Source: Datura wrightii (taxonomy: Eukaryota > Streptophyta > Magnoliopsida > Solanales > Solanaceae). Taken from it: DNA of 64,000 nt. The translations under genes were made by a program, and so were the position numbers. Below are positions 36,126 through 47,997 of this stretch, piece by piece; position 1 is the stretch's first letter, and each line of letters starts with the position of its first letter. The stretch covers positions 29,119,501 to 29,183,500 of the forward strand of contig JASDFA010000006.1 in assembly GCA_035772735.1 (NCBI GenBank). Direction: 5' to 3'. The notes beneath the pieces are model-generated. The model saw nothing but the letters and a program-made list of their open reading frames with translations, was not told the origin of the DNA and made no database searches.

Positions 36126-36491
36126 TTATTTGATCTTTGAGCAATCAACATCTGCACTAATCTTAAAAGGAATATTGGCCTTACAAATTCCAGGGATTTT
36201 AGCAGCACGGCTGATTTGATCTCTGGAAGCTCTTGAAGCAACGTTCTTCACGCATTTGCAAGCGCTCTGGCGGTCAGCTGTGGTACGTGCAGCGCTGAGG
36301 AGAGATTTAAGTCCACTGCAGCATTCCGATGGCACGCTTCCACTGCCTAACACGTAACCAAGACATGGTTCAAGGTCGCTATACACCTTGTCGCACGTGA
36401 CTGTCGCATCCTCAGCAGCAGTGGTCGTAATTGCAGCCGCGGCCACCGCGATGCAGACGAGAAGTAAAGGAAATAGTTGCTTGTTTAGCAT
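36126..36491 (-). CDS. Non-specific lipid-transfer protein, type 1-like
   Basis: Predicted 121-aa secreted protein that would bind and shuttle lipids in the cell wall or cuticle; that role is from family knowledge. Residues 1 to about 26 form a signal peptide (hydrophobic LFPLLLVCIAVAAAAI, small residues before the mature start). The mature part has the eight-cysteine frame: Cys33, Cys43, Cys57-Cys58, Cys78-x-Cys80, Cys103, Cys117. That is the C...C...CC...CxC...C...C pattern of plant LTPs, with spacings that fit type 1. Mature length is about 95 residues, normal for type 1. The frame is uninterrupted and no intron is needed. The ATG at 36491 is the first in frame and precedes the signal peptide. 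It is the only clearly intact host gene here. Confidence 0.92.
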   Translation of the reverse strand: MLNKQLFPLLLVCIAVAAAAITTTAAEDATVTCDKVYSDLEPCLGYVLGSGSVPSECCSGLKSLLSAARTTADRQSACKCVKNVASRASRDQISRAAKIPGICKANIPFKISADVDCSKIK

Positions 36492-36552
36492 TGTGCAAAT
36501 GGCCTGTGATGTGTGATTTCCTTATCGATGTATATTGAGTCTGTGAACACAA

Positions 36553-36560
36553 GGTATATG
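36553..36560 (-). promoter_or_regulatory. Possible TATA-like element of the nsLTP gene
   Basis: The minus strand reads CATATACC about 62 bases upstream of the ATG, a plausible TATA position for a short leader. It is weak as a match. Confidence 0.25.
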
Positions 36561-36639
36561 ATTGTTGATTAATTATGTTGGCCCATATGAAGACACCAAA
36601 GCTTTTTGGCCTTATCTCTACTCTCTGCCCCACACTCCA

Positions 36640-37956
36640 TCCTTCTTATTCCCCCCTCTTCCCACCCAAATGGCATCCAACTAATATCAATCATGTTAGT
36701 TAAATATTTATTGCAGCCACATTAAATATGTGAAGTACGAAGGTAGTTGATGTATATCATGTTTCATACTAGAATGTTCAATTTTTCAATTTATAAGAAA
36801 GAAAAAAGTAATTTTGGAAGTCGGGGCAAAATGTCCTATTTGTTTGGCTTCCTAAAATAGTAACTAGCCAAACAGAATCGGACGGTTGGAAGATAGGAAA
36901 TAGTTCAACATTCACAAATTTACAGCATTACTACTCATACTTCATTCACAAATGCTAATAGTAGTTCTCCTAAAACAATCCAATTCTACATACAGTTCAT
37001 TCTTATCATTCAATTACCAGTTCTGGAAAAATAGTAGAATACGATATTTACGAGTTTATAGATATAGGAGTCAAACTTGAATCATCATTATTATAAAACA
37101 TCAAATTAGTACTACGGAAAATAAAGTTATATGGATGCTCATTACCAACAATTAAATTACTAGTATGAAATAAACATACAGCACTACATATTGCTGAATC
37201 AAATATAATGCTTTATTAATCAATAAAATAGAACCAAACAATTGGGGACGCTCAACAATATTTATGTAACTATTAAAATCACTTGAAATCTTTATTTCAC
37301 ACATTGAAAGATTTTGTTAGAGCTACTCTATGAAGCCTAAGATTATCCCTTACAATTTCCAAATCTCTTTGTTGATACTACAAGTCTTGGACCTAAGCAA
37401 ACGGGAAATTACAAGAAAATAAGTTTCGAAATTTTCAAGTTACTGATAATAACAAGAAGGGAGAAACCTTTTCTTAAACACATCAATCAATTTGCAATTT
37501 CCACCCAACACCTGGCCCCTCCCAAAAAAGAAAACAAAAATAGATACATAAGAAAAATGGTGTTAGGCACATGACCTGAAATTGAATGTCAGATGCAGAA
37601 CAAAGAATAGGATACTCAATACTTGTTTATTCCACATTTCCATGTCATGAACTCAAATCAAGATTCAGCTCATGATCTAAAATTCCTATATTATGAATCG
37701 TGAATCAAATAATACTTTTAAAGAATGAAATAGTAAGTACATGACGAATAGAAAAGTCTGCAATTAAGTGCTCATTACCAATTCCTCCTTAACCCCCAAT
37801 GCATGCCCCAGGAAAAGTATGTCAGAATTAAAGCATGAGATGCATAGGATGCAAATACACAGCCAAAGAGCCCAAGAATCTTTACAAGAAGATAAAATAA
37901 AATCAAATGCACTTTACTTACGTGAGAATACCAGTTAAGACCAGTAGTCCCATCTT
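36640..37956. other. Spacer between the nsLTP gene and the NLR pseudogene
   Basis: AT-rich and without a recognised gene. The minus-strand frame at 37775-37969 lies in the likely 3' UTR of the NLR pseudogene and has no recognisable domain. Confidence 0.5.
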
Positions 37957-39056
37957 TTATACTTCGCATGACAATGTATCATCCTCATCTGGAGGATCAA
38001 TATGGTGTAGATGAACCTTAAGATTGTCATATCCAGTGTATTCTAGCTGTTCATCCTTAAGTTCCAAGACGGAATTTGCAAGAGTGTGTTTGCACCATTT
38101 CACCTCAATGATTTCCAGCGTAATAATATCTCGAAAACTACAAGGAATCTTCTCAAGCTTGTAATAGCTGCTTATGACCAACCTCTCAAGCACTGGAAAG
38201 GAAGTATCAAAGGCATTCCATAGGACGATGTTCAAAATACACAGTTCCAGGAATTTCAACTTAGGAAATTTGTTGTCTCCCATATCCCATACTTCCCCAA
38301 CAAAAACATTAAATTTTAATTTGAGAATCTCAAGATAGGGGAGTTCTGTAATGATTGAAATTTCACTCCAGGGCAGCTGAAAACCAGAAAGGGTCAATTT
38401 TTTGAGACTACAAGGGAACTTGACGAATTATCACAACTCACATTGAGACATTCAAGTCGAGTTAGAAGGTCCAATCTAGGAAGCTGACAGCTACTTCCAG
38501 GAGAACATAACGACCCCGAGAATATGCATCGAAGTTTCTGGAGATTGGGGAACATCCTCAGGAGATCATTTGTTTCTTGTCGAAGTAATAGGTAAGCACT
38601 GGAAAGGGTTATCAGGTTGACCAACTTGGAGGGCCTCCGGGAAAATGTTTGTTCATAATGACACAAACCATATATTACACAGTCATTTATGCGCACATGT
38701 CTCAACTTCGCCATATTCCAAAAGGTGGATGGTAACTGGACTTTCTCAAAATTTTGACCAACAGGTGTCACACATAATGACTCCAAACTTCTGAGATTGC
38801 CCAGTGAAGGGGGTAGTGCATTTGCATCAACTAAAATTGCAAGGTATCTCAAATGAATTAGCAATTCTATTCCCGGAGGAAAATCTTGGCCTATATAAAT
38901 GGATCCAAGATCTAAGACTCTGAGAAGTCTAAAAGTGTTGATGATATATGAGACATCAAGGGCAGTGAGCGGAGACCCTGAATAAAGTCTGGTTCTCCAG
39001 GAGTAAAGTATAGCAGTGAGCGGAGACCCTGACAAACAGGCAGCCGTCTATTCAAA
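37957..39056 (-). pseudogene. NLR leucine-rich repeat region
   Basis: Two frames. 38394-39035 contains LRR units such as FRLLRVLDLGS, LIHLRYLAI, LRSLESLCV, LVNLITLSS and LPRLDLLTRLECLNV. 37957-38397 continues with KLTLSGFQLPWSEI (reached by a one-base shift near 38397), PYLEILKLKFN, FPKLKFLEL and FPVLERLVIS, ending DEDDTLSCEV. A 20-bp direct repeat, GCAGTGAGCGGAGACCCTGA, occurs at 38962 and 39013 at the start of the LRR part, where the frame is uncertain. LRRs are the usual sensing or autoinhibition surface. Confidence 0.85.
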
Positions 39057-40277
39057 TCATCCTGCACGAGATGAGCGCTTGCTTGGCTCCGCTCTAAATT
39101 GGAAGAAATTAAATCGTTTTACCAGCTGCAAGAGATTTAATTCCTTGGCTTTACTCAGGAAAAAATCAAGTAATAAGTCGTGAACAGAAAAGGTTTTGAT
39201 CCCACCATTGGATCTCCTCTCAGATACTATTAATAAGCTACTGGCAATTACATCTTCCAAGTAACTTTGTGCCACAACCTTTGAGCTCATTCGGTCGGTC
39301 TGTTGTATGAACCCTTCCGCTATCCACAATGGAATTATCTTAGAGACCGAAATCTTGATGTCTTCTGGAAATGCTCCAAAATACAAAAAACGTGGTTTTA
39401 GATGATCTGGCAGATGCACATAACTAAGTTCTATTATGTCTGTGCAATGTTTTTCACCCGAAACAATGTGTGAAATTGAATTCTTCGTGAATTCACGCCA
39501 CAAATCGGCTTTGTTGTCTGTCCTCGAAACGACACCAGCTACCAAAGCAACTGCAAGAGGAAGCCCATGACACTTTTTCGCTATTTCTCTTCCAGCACTG
39601 TACAGTTCAGGAGGGAAAGTTTTGTTTTGAAACAGCTTCCTTCGTAGCAAATCCAAACTTTCCTCCTGCGTGAAAAGGCGAAGATGATGAGGATCACTGC
39701 AATGCTTTGCATTTTCAGCAACTTCATCAAGTCGAGTAGTTAATAGAATCCTACTTCCATTATTTCCACCGGGAAAAGATCTAACCAGGTCATCGAACAC
39801 TGCAATTTTCCAGACATCATCTAAAACAATGATGTACCTTTTTCCGATTAGCGTTTTGCGCAACTGGTCAGCTATGTCATCCTCACTTGGTTTATCACCA
39901 TTACGAACTTGTCTGAAAATGCCATATAACAACTTGGCCTTGTTGTACTCCTGGGAGACACAACACCGTGCGTGAACATCAAAGTGATGTGCTACTAAAT
40001 CTTTGTTGTACACTTTCTTAGCCAAAGTCGTCTTACCCTGCCCAGGCATGCCAACTATTGAGATAATATCTAAATCCATTGTTCCTCCAATGAGCTGATA
40101 TATGATCCTCTCTGTCTCATCCTCAAAACCGACCATTACCTCATCAATTGTTGCACTGCTGAGTAGTGAGTTGGCACAAGTAAAAGTTTTCCCAACCTGG
40201 GGGTTTATAGTATCATAAACTTTTCTATCCATCTTTGTGACCTGTTCCTTAATAATCTTAATCTCTTCAATAAACAT
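39057..40277 (-). pseudogene. NLR NB-ARC nucleotide-binding switch domain
   Basis: 406 open codons with all main motifs: VGFEDETERIIYQL before the P-loop, GMPGQGKTTLAKKVY (P-loop), YIIVLDDVW (kinase 2), GSRILLTTR (RNBS-B), KKCHGLPLAVALV (GLPL), FLYFGAFPED (RNBS-D) and FSVHDLLLDF (an MHD variant, VHD). The domain itself reads as functional. Its 5' edge is a frameshift: an extra T at about 40268-40275, between LLDV and IEEIK. At its 3' edge TGA (39057-39059) and a nearby TAG interrupt the same frame that the LRR uses; another frame is open across that gap, which suggests paired indels. Confidence 0.92.
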
Positions 40278-41497
40278 CGAGAAGATATAACATCAAATAC
40301 CATAGACGTTTCTCTCGGGATATAATGGAGTCGATAACATTTTCTGCTTCAAATGCCACTTGAATTATATGTGTAAATATTTCTTGAGAAAGTTTATCTT
40401 CAGTCAGCTTCTTTCCGAGATCGCTGAGAAAGGAATATAAGCCTACTAGGTCCAACTTCATGGTTTCAACTTCATGCTTTACTAATACAACTGAATCATC
40501 ACTCATGATTAACAAGCAGTCCAAATAATGTAGGAAAAGGTCAATAACTCCTAATCCAAGAGTCCTTGGAAAGACACTTCTCGATGGCTTGGGAATTTCA
40601 TGGTAGATCTCTTTTATCTCCTGCAATTTGAAACTTTTCCAGCAACCTGCAAAGATCACTGTTCAATTCACTGGCCAGGCCTTCACTTAAGGTGTCTGGG
40701 TCAAACCTGTGACAGAAAATTGCTGTCTCCATAGTTAGTGCTCCAATGCATGTTGAGCTGTCTTTCAGTTTTTCTTGCTCAACATAAGACTCGGGGGGGG
40801 GTCCATAAGGAAAGACTTTAGGAACTCCAGCTCCTTGTGCATGTTAAGGATAAGGTTAGAAAACGGAACAATCAAATTGCTCGAGCTGCATCTTATCTCC
40901 TTCATACTCTGTAAAAGAGCATCCCAAAAGAAAGGAAATGGTGGAGGCACATCCCTTTCCAAAGTTTCTGATAGGGATGAATTTGAAGACATCAGCGCTT
41001 TAAAATAGATCTTTTGGACCATCGGCTGTATGAGCTTAATCTTGAAAATCAGACAAGAAAGCTGACAGTTCATAGAAAGAGGTACAAGGGGCTGATCAGC
41101 TTTCAATGTAAAACAATCTGTCGCAGTCCAAAATGTCTGCCAGAGACATGCAATGGTTTGAGCCAAAGAACTCAATTGACCTGAGAGAGATTCTAATTTC
41201 TGATTCTCAGTGCAGTCATTTGCTTTAAATCTATGGATATCTCTTAGAACTTTTAGCTTCTTTGAGGGGGTTTCGACTTGCTCCAAAAATGAAGGAATAC
41301 TCTTCTTACTTCTAGCCAATGGAGTATATCAATCAGATTCTCCAGGAGAGAGTCCAAGAATTCCAATAAAAGATCCTTTTTCATGGAAATGCCTGGTTGT
41401 GATTCTCCAGAAAGCTGAGTAGAGTTCTTCACTGATGGCTGTGAGCTCATAGATGTAGCAATACTACTTTTCACCCGAGAGAGCCCAAGAGCCATGT
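40278..41497 (-). pseudogene. NLR N-terminal solanaceous-domain/CC region
   Basis: Three frames. 41253-41495 starts right at the insertion (ALGLSRVKSSIATS) and shifts near 41315 into 40765-41319 (ARSKKSIPSFLEQVE ... KSFLMDPPP). That frame ends in a nine-base G run (40793-40801, plus strand), after which a different frame reads EQEKLKDSSTCIGALTMETA. Near 40550 the reading returns to 40267-40659, which carries the CC/Rx-N type helices (SDDSVVLVKHEVETMKLDL, FSDL-like turns, HIIQVAFEAENVIDSII). The region would mediate signalling and oligomerisation in an intact NLR. Confidence 0.8.
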
Positions 41498-42328
41498 TGT
41501 TAGAGTGTTAGTTTTGATGATGACGAACCCATACCGAGACCAGTTCCCTTGTACCGATGTCGATTTGGTTTGAACTGGGCGGGAAACTTTTTACAGCTGT
41601 AAAAAGTGCTTTTTGCAGGAAGTTGGTGAGTGCAGCAGCACAGCAGCCTAGGTACAGTAGGTCATATGTACTTGACCAATGGGATTGGTTTCTTGTTTGT
41701 GTATACTTGTCCTTGGTCTCTTGGACAATAAAAGTATTGACACACACAACAAATTGATTATCCAGAAAAATATACTCCAAGCAAGCATATTCTCTGCTCC
41801 TTGAAGCAGCGATTGTTTCTCAGCAGATTGAAAGACCGATGCAAGTGTTCTCGTGACCTAAAGCTGCTATTAGAGTTGTAATATGTTGTGTTGTAATAGC
41901 TAGAAAAACATGTATGTTGTGTAAGCTTGTTTTTCTTGTTTCAAAAGTTGTATCCTTGATATTGTCAGCTAGAGTAAGTTGATATTTGGCTAGAGCTAGC
42001 CTTTGTATTTCCAGTTGAGTTAGCTGGTGTAGATGGCAATGGAGTCATTATGTTGAAGTCTTGTAATAGAGTTGTTACAAGTGGGAGATTAGGAGTTTAA
42101 TCTCTTAGGATTACTAGAGCTTGTAATCATTGTTGCTCAGATTTAGTGGAGTTGTTAAGAAATCCTACGAGGTAGGTCATGGTTTTTCTTCCCTTGAGAA
42201 AGGAGGTTTCCACATAAACTTCGCGTGTCATATTTCTTGCTGCATTATTTACCTGTGTATCTCTATTTTGTGCAACCTTGTAGAAGGACTTGGTACTGAG
42301 TACGGTGGTGGACCCATACGCTTCATCA
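41498..42328 (+). repeat. Sirevirus 5' LTR (831 bp)
   Basis: Direct repeat of 50556-51395. About ten differences are visible in the first 125 bases, so the insertion is not recent. Confidence 0.93.
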
Positions 42329-42330
42329 TT

Positions 42331-42345
42331 TGGTATCAGAGTAGG
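42331..42345 (+). other. Sirevirus primer-binding site
   Basis: TGGTATCAGAGTAGG, two bases after the LTR, complementary in type to the 3' end of initiator-Met tRNA. Confidence 0.9.
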
Positions 42346-42387
42346 TTCTTTTTAAAAGGTTAACACCTAGAAAGAATCCTGTAAAAC

Positions 42388-44249
42388 ATGGCGGCACCAC
42401 CAAATTTGGAGGAAGGACAGTCTACTATTAGACCCCCTAGATTCAATGGACAATACTACGGATGGTGGAAGACTCGAATCCATGATTTCATCATGGCCGA
42501 AGACAGCGAGATATGGGATGTTGTGCTAGATGGTCCTTATGTTCCCATGAAGACAGTAACTGAAGGAGAGACCACATCTGTTCCCAAGACGAGAAAAGAG
42601 TACAGTGACAGTGATCAAAAACTCATTGAGAAGAACTATAAGGCCAAAAAACTTCTAGTTTGTGGCATAGGTCCGGATGAATACAACCGAATCTCAGCTT
42701 GTGAGACAGCCAAGGAGATCTGGGATTGTCTTAGAACAACTCATGAAGGGACCAGTCAAGTCAAACAATCCAAAGTAGATATGCTCACCACTAAATATGA
42801 GATGTTTTCAATGAAAGAGGGAGAATCGATTCAAGAAATGCATACTTGATTCACCTCTATCACAAATAAGCTCTACTGCTTGGGAGAAGTTATAAAGTCA
42901 AGCAGGTTGGTAAGGAAAATCCTCAGCATTCTTCCCAAGTCATGGGAAAGCCAGGTGGACGCCATTACTGAAGCCCGAAATCTGGACACTCTTACCATGG
43001 ATGAACTCATAGGAAATCTTAAAACTTATGAACTCAAGAGGCAGCAAGATCAAAGTAGAAGTGAGCAGAGAAAAGACAAGGGTTTGGCTCTCAAAGGAGC
43101 TCAGGCAAACTCAAGTGAAGATGATGAAGACATGGCTTACTTAACAAGGAGATTTCAGAAGATGATCAGGCGAAGTGGTGGCTTTCCGAAGAGGTCAAAC
43201 GCAAATAGGGGGCCTGGTTCAAATAATCTTTGCCATAAATGTGGGAAACCAGGTCATTCCATCAGAGACCGTCCCATGCACAAAGTTGATTACAAGGAGT
43301 ACTTAAGAACTAGTGCTGACAAAGCCCGGAAGAAGGACTGGGTCCCAGAGAAATTCAAGAGGAGAGCAACAACTGACAAACTGGTTAAGCAAGCACTAGC
43401 AGCTTGGGGAAATTCATCTGACGAATCAGAAAATGATGAAGCACCTGAGGATGCTTCAATGATGGCTGTTGAAGATGATGATTCACCTTTCAACCTGATG
43501 TTTGCATTCATGGCCAATTCAGATGCAGATGAAGAAGAAGAGGTAACTTTTCTTGACATTAAGAAAAATTTAAAGGATTATAACTTGAAAGAGCTAAGAT
43601 CTCTGTCCAGCGTGTTAATTGATTTCTTCTATGATCTCACCAAAGAAAAGGAAGTCTTAGAAAAGTGTGTTGATGATCTTGAATCAGAAAAGATAGTGTT
43701 GATCACTAACCTAGCTGAACTAGATGAAAAATGTCAGGAGTTAGTGAATGAACGAAATCTTATCATTGAAAGGGGGACTGGAAGTGATGTTGAAAATTCT
43801 CAAAGTGAATTGGAAGCCAAATTAAAGATTTCTCAAGATGACCTCACTCTTATAATAAACTTGAGAAGGAATTGGTTAGACTTAAGACTGACTTAGAAAA
43901 ATCCCTTAAGTAGAATGCCTCCTCTCAAATCTTGGAGAAGCTGACAAATCAAAGATCTAACACTGGTGAAGGAATTGGATCTAAAAATACTTATCCTCCT
44001 TACAATCCTCATAGTAAATATGTATCTAACCCTGATAACCTGTTGTGCACACACTGTGGGAGAAATGGTCATCTCAAGCTCAATTGTATATCCAGACAAG
44101 CTTCCCTAAGGAAGACTGTAAATGGTAAAGAAAACTCGGTGAACATCAGGGTACCTGGTCCTAAGGTGTCTCGAGTCAAGCTGCCTGAATGGACAAAAAT
44201 AAATTTGATCTTTCCTCTGTCCCGATATTGGGAACTCAAGCTTAAATAG
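42388..44249 (+). pseudogene. Sirevirus gag with coiled coil and two zinc knuckles
   Basis: The ATG at 42388 opens 153 codons (PPRFNGQYYGWWKTRIHDFI, EIWDCLRTTHEGT) to a TGA at 42847. The same frame resumes at once (LVRKILSILPKSWESQVDAI) and runs to 43896. The first knuckle, CHKCGKPGHSIRDR, has Arg at the last Cys. Acidic and long helical stretches with coiled-coil character (EKEVLEKCVDDLESEKIVL) follow. After a frameshift and a TAG, 43932-44249 carries a second, complete knuckle CTHCGRNGHLKLNC. The long coiled-coil gag is typical of Sireviruses. It would build the particle and package RNA. Confidence 0.9.
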
Positions 44250-44277
44250 GTTCCCAAGTCTAATATGTGATTCATTC

Positions 44278-47200
44278 TTGCAGGAAGAAGTGAGAGGAAG
44301 CAGTCAAAAATGGTACATGGATAGTGGCTTCTCAAAACACATGACTGGAGAAATTGAAAATTTTATCTCACTCAAGGCGTGTCAAGGAGGCTCAGTGTCC
44401 TTTGGAGATGGCAAGAAGGGGTCCATTCTTGGTGTAGGAAAGATTGGGAAGACACTTGATCATGCTATAGAAAATGTCTTCTATGTAAATGGGTTGAAAT
44501 ACAGTCTTCTGAGTGTGTCTCAGATTTGTGACAAAGGAAATGAGATCAAATTTCTTTCAGACCTATGCACGGTGACAGGCCTTCAATTAGGGAAGGTGGT
44601 TCTGACTGCTAATAGTTGCAAGAGCATGTATGTTGCTGATCTTAACTTAGCTGCTGGTGATGGCCTTACCTCTTTGAGCGTGGTGGAAGATGAAGCTACC
44701 CTATGGCACAGAAGGTTAGGGCATGTGAGCTCTGTCCTTCTCAACAAGTTAGTATCAAGGGACCTGGTTCGAGGACTTCCAAAGGTGGAATTTGCGCAGA
44801 GTCAGATATGTGATGCTTGTGTCAAAGGGAAATATATCAGGTCATATTTCAAGAATAAAAAGGAGGTAAGTACCTCTAGACCTTTAGAGCTACTTCACAT
44901 GGACTTGTGCGGACCTGTGAAAATTGCAAATCATGGAGGAAAGAAGCTCATCTTTGTTGTTGTTGATGACTATTCAAGATATACCTGGACAATGTTTCTT
45001 CGCTCTAAAGATGAAACATTTACAACTTTTGAATCATTTGCAAATCAAATTCAAGTGAAGTTGAACTGCAACATCGCAGGGATCAAGTCCGACCATGAGA
45101 CTGAATTTGAAAATGCAAAATTTGAGGCTTTTTGTGCTGCTAAGGGGATCAGTCACAACTTCTCTGCTCCCAGGACCCCACAACAGAATGGAGTGGTGGA
45201 AAGGAAAAATTGAACCCTTGTGGATATTGCTAGAACACTTCTTATAGATGGGGGTGTAGCCATGTCCTTTTGGGCAGAAGCAGTCAATACTGCTTGTTAT
45301 GTGGTGAATAGGTGTCTAATTCGGCCCTTACTAGGGAAAACCCCCTACGAGCTGCTGAATAAGAAGAAGCCTATGTTGAACTACTTCAGAGTCTTTGGAT
45401 GCAAATGCTTTGTGCTGAACAATGGCAAGGATAACTTAGGAAAATTTGATCCCAAAAGCGATGAGGGAATTCTCCTAGGTTATTCATCAAACAGCAAGGC
45501 CTATCGAGTCTACAACAAGAGGACACAATGTGTTGAAGAGAGTATTCATGTTATCTTTGATGAGACCGGAAAGCTGAATGATACAGAAGTGACCAATGAT
45601 GATTAACTTGAAGAACTATGGGAAACCCAGAGAGATGCAGTTGATCGTGATCTATCAGAGAAGCTCGAGCAAATGGAAAACCCAACGTAGGATAGAAATC
45701 ATGGTATTCCAGTTGATGCAGTGGAACACACCAGCATAGGAAATTCATAGGAGAAAGTTAGTGCAGAAAGCAGCCTAGAAGAGGGATCAGGTACAGAAGC
45801 AGGAGAATCATCCATAAAGAGATCCAACTGGAAACACAAATCTTCTCATCCACTGGACAATCTGATGTCTCCACTTGACTCAGGGATGCAAACCAGATCA
45901 AAAACTCGAAGCTTGTTTGCATCATCAGCATCGTATCTAAAATTAAGCCTAAAAACATCAAGGAGGCTTTGAAGGATGTGGAATGGGTAAATGCAATGCA
46001 GGAGGAACTACATCAATTTGAAAGAAATGAGGTCTGGCATCTGGTTCCAAGACCAATCGATCAAACTGTTATTGGGACCAGGTGGGTCTTCAGGAACAAG
46101 ATAAATGAACAAGGAGTCACTATCAGAAACAAGGCTCGATTAGTTGTCCAGGGATACAATCAGGAGGAGGGAATTGATTATGATGAAACCTTTGCTCCTG
46201 TGGCAAGAATGGAGGCTATTCGAATGCTGATTGCTTATGCTTCCTTTATGGAATTTAAACTGTTTCAGATGGATGTTAAAAGTGCCTTTTTAAATGGATA
46301 CCTAAAGGAAGAAGTATTTGTGAAGCAACCTCCAGGATTTGAGGACATTGATCAACCTCATCATGTGTACAAACTGGACAAGACGCTGTATGGACTAAAG
46401 CAAGCTCCTTGAGCATGGTATGAGAGATTATCTAAGTTTCTCCTCGACAATGGGTTCAAGAGAGGAAAGATCGACAACACTCTTTTCCTCAAGTCAAGAG
46501 AGAGAAATCTGCTCATTGTTCAGGTATACGTAGATGATATTATCTTTGGAGCTACTATCAATTCATTGTGCGATGATTTCGCAAAACTTATGGGAAATGA
46601 GTTTGAGATGAGCATGATGGGTGAACTCAACTTCTTCCTGGGTTTACAAGTTAAGCAGGATCGAGCTGGAAACATGATCTTCCAGCAAAATGCATCAAAG
46701 AGCTTCTCACAAGATTCCACATGGATGATGCTAAGCCAATCGATACACCCATCGGAACTACTTCAAAATTGGACAATGATGAACCTGGTCCTCCGGTGAA
46801 TGAGACCATGTACAGAGAAATCATCGGATCACTTCTATACCTAATAGCCAGCAGGCCAGACATTGTATTCAGTGTGGGTATGTGTGCTAGATTTCAAGCT
46901 TGTCCCAAGGAATCTCATTTGAAAGCTGCCAAGAGAATTCTCAGATATCTTAAGGGAACAACTGATCTAGTTCTCTTTTACCCATGTGGAGGTTCATTTG
47001 AACTTGTTGGTTACTCCGATGCCGACTATGCTGGGTACCTGGTCGACAGAAAAAGCACCTCTGGGATGGCTCATTTCCTAGGCCCCTCACTGGTCTCCTG
47101 GGGGTCAAGGAAGTAAAATTCATTGGCACTCTCTACGGCTGAAGCAGAGTATGTGGCTGCTGCTTCATGTTGTGCTCAGTTATTATGGATCAGGCAGCAG

Positions 47201-47470
47201 CTAGAGGATTTTAGTGTCTTAACTGAATGTGTGCCATTGATGTGTGACAACACTAGTGCTCTAAACATGGCTAAGAATCCAGTGCAATACAAGTGAACCA
47301 AGCACATTGACATCAGGCACCACTTTTTGAGAGACAATGTTGAAAAAGGAAACATTCGTGTGGAGTTTTGTAGAACAGAAGATCAGATTGCAGATATCTT
47401 CACTAAAGCCCTGAACAGGGACCAGTTTGAGAGGAACAAATTGAAGTTGGGACTAATCAAAATGAATTAA
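44278..47470 (+). pseudogene. Sirevirus pol (protease, integrase, RT, RNase H)
   Basis: 44278-45213 (311 aa): protease site WYMDSGFSKHMTG, integrase zinc region LWHRRLGH..CDACVKGK, then the core with HMDLCGPV, IKSDHETEF and QQNGVVERKN (DDE triad present). 45220-45606: integrase C-terminal block (GILLGYSSNSKAYRVYN). 45969-46412: RT with RNKARLVVQGYNQEEG and FQMDVKSAF. The frame continues past a TGA to VYVDDIIFG (about 46525), so RT catalytic residues are intact. 46721-47116 and on to TAA 47468-47470: RNase H (GYSDADYAG; STAEAEYVAAASC; ADIFTKALNRDQF). In-frame stops at 45211, 46410, 47114 and 47294 break it, and there are frameshifts near 45950 and 46715. Confidence 0.92.
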
Positions 47471-47997
47471 ACTCTTTCACTCTTTGAAGTTTTGATTTCC
47501 TCTTCTTGGTTATGATTAGAATGCAGGTATCCTTGCAAGGTTGTGATTGGTGTGTCTAACTTAGTTCCATACCCTTACAGGTATACACGCATGGTGGGTG
47601 TGAAAAAGCTGAAAGTTGACAAGATAGAGACTATGCACATCTTACTCAATCTCAAGAGGGGACCAGGTCCTATCAAGTTAGTATTACTCCCTCACTTATG
47701 AACAAGATTGTGGGAATAACCTGTGAACTGCTAAACTTTTTCCCGTTTTTCTCATCTGCTACCCGGTCACTCAGGCTTTTCCCTCTCACCTTTTTAGTCC
47801 AAACGTCTTCTTGATGAGACACGTCTCTCTTTCTCTTTAAAACTCACCAACTTCACCCCTCATCTCTCACGTTTCAAACTCCTCTCTACCAAAAGGAAAA
47901 CCAATCTCACTCTCTCTCTCCTTCTCTCCATCTTCGCTAAAAAAAATCCTCACACTTCTTTGTAAATCTCTCTCTTCCTCTCTCCATCTTAACAACA

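Noticed and set aside
43290..43559. Serine-rich 89-aa minus-strand frame
   Set aside because: Antisense shadow of the acidic part of the Sirevirus gag.
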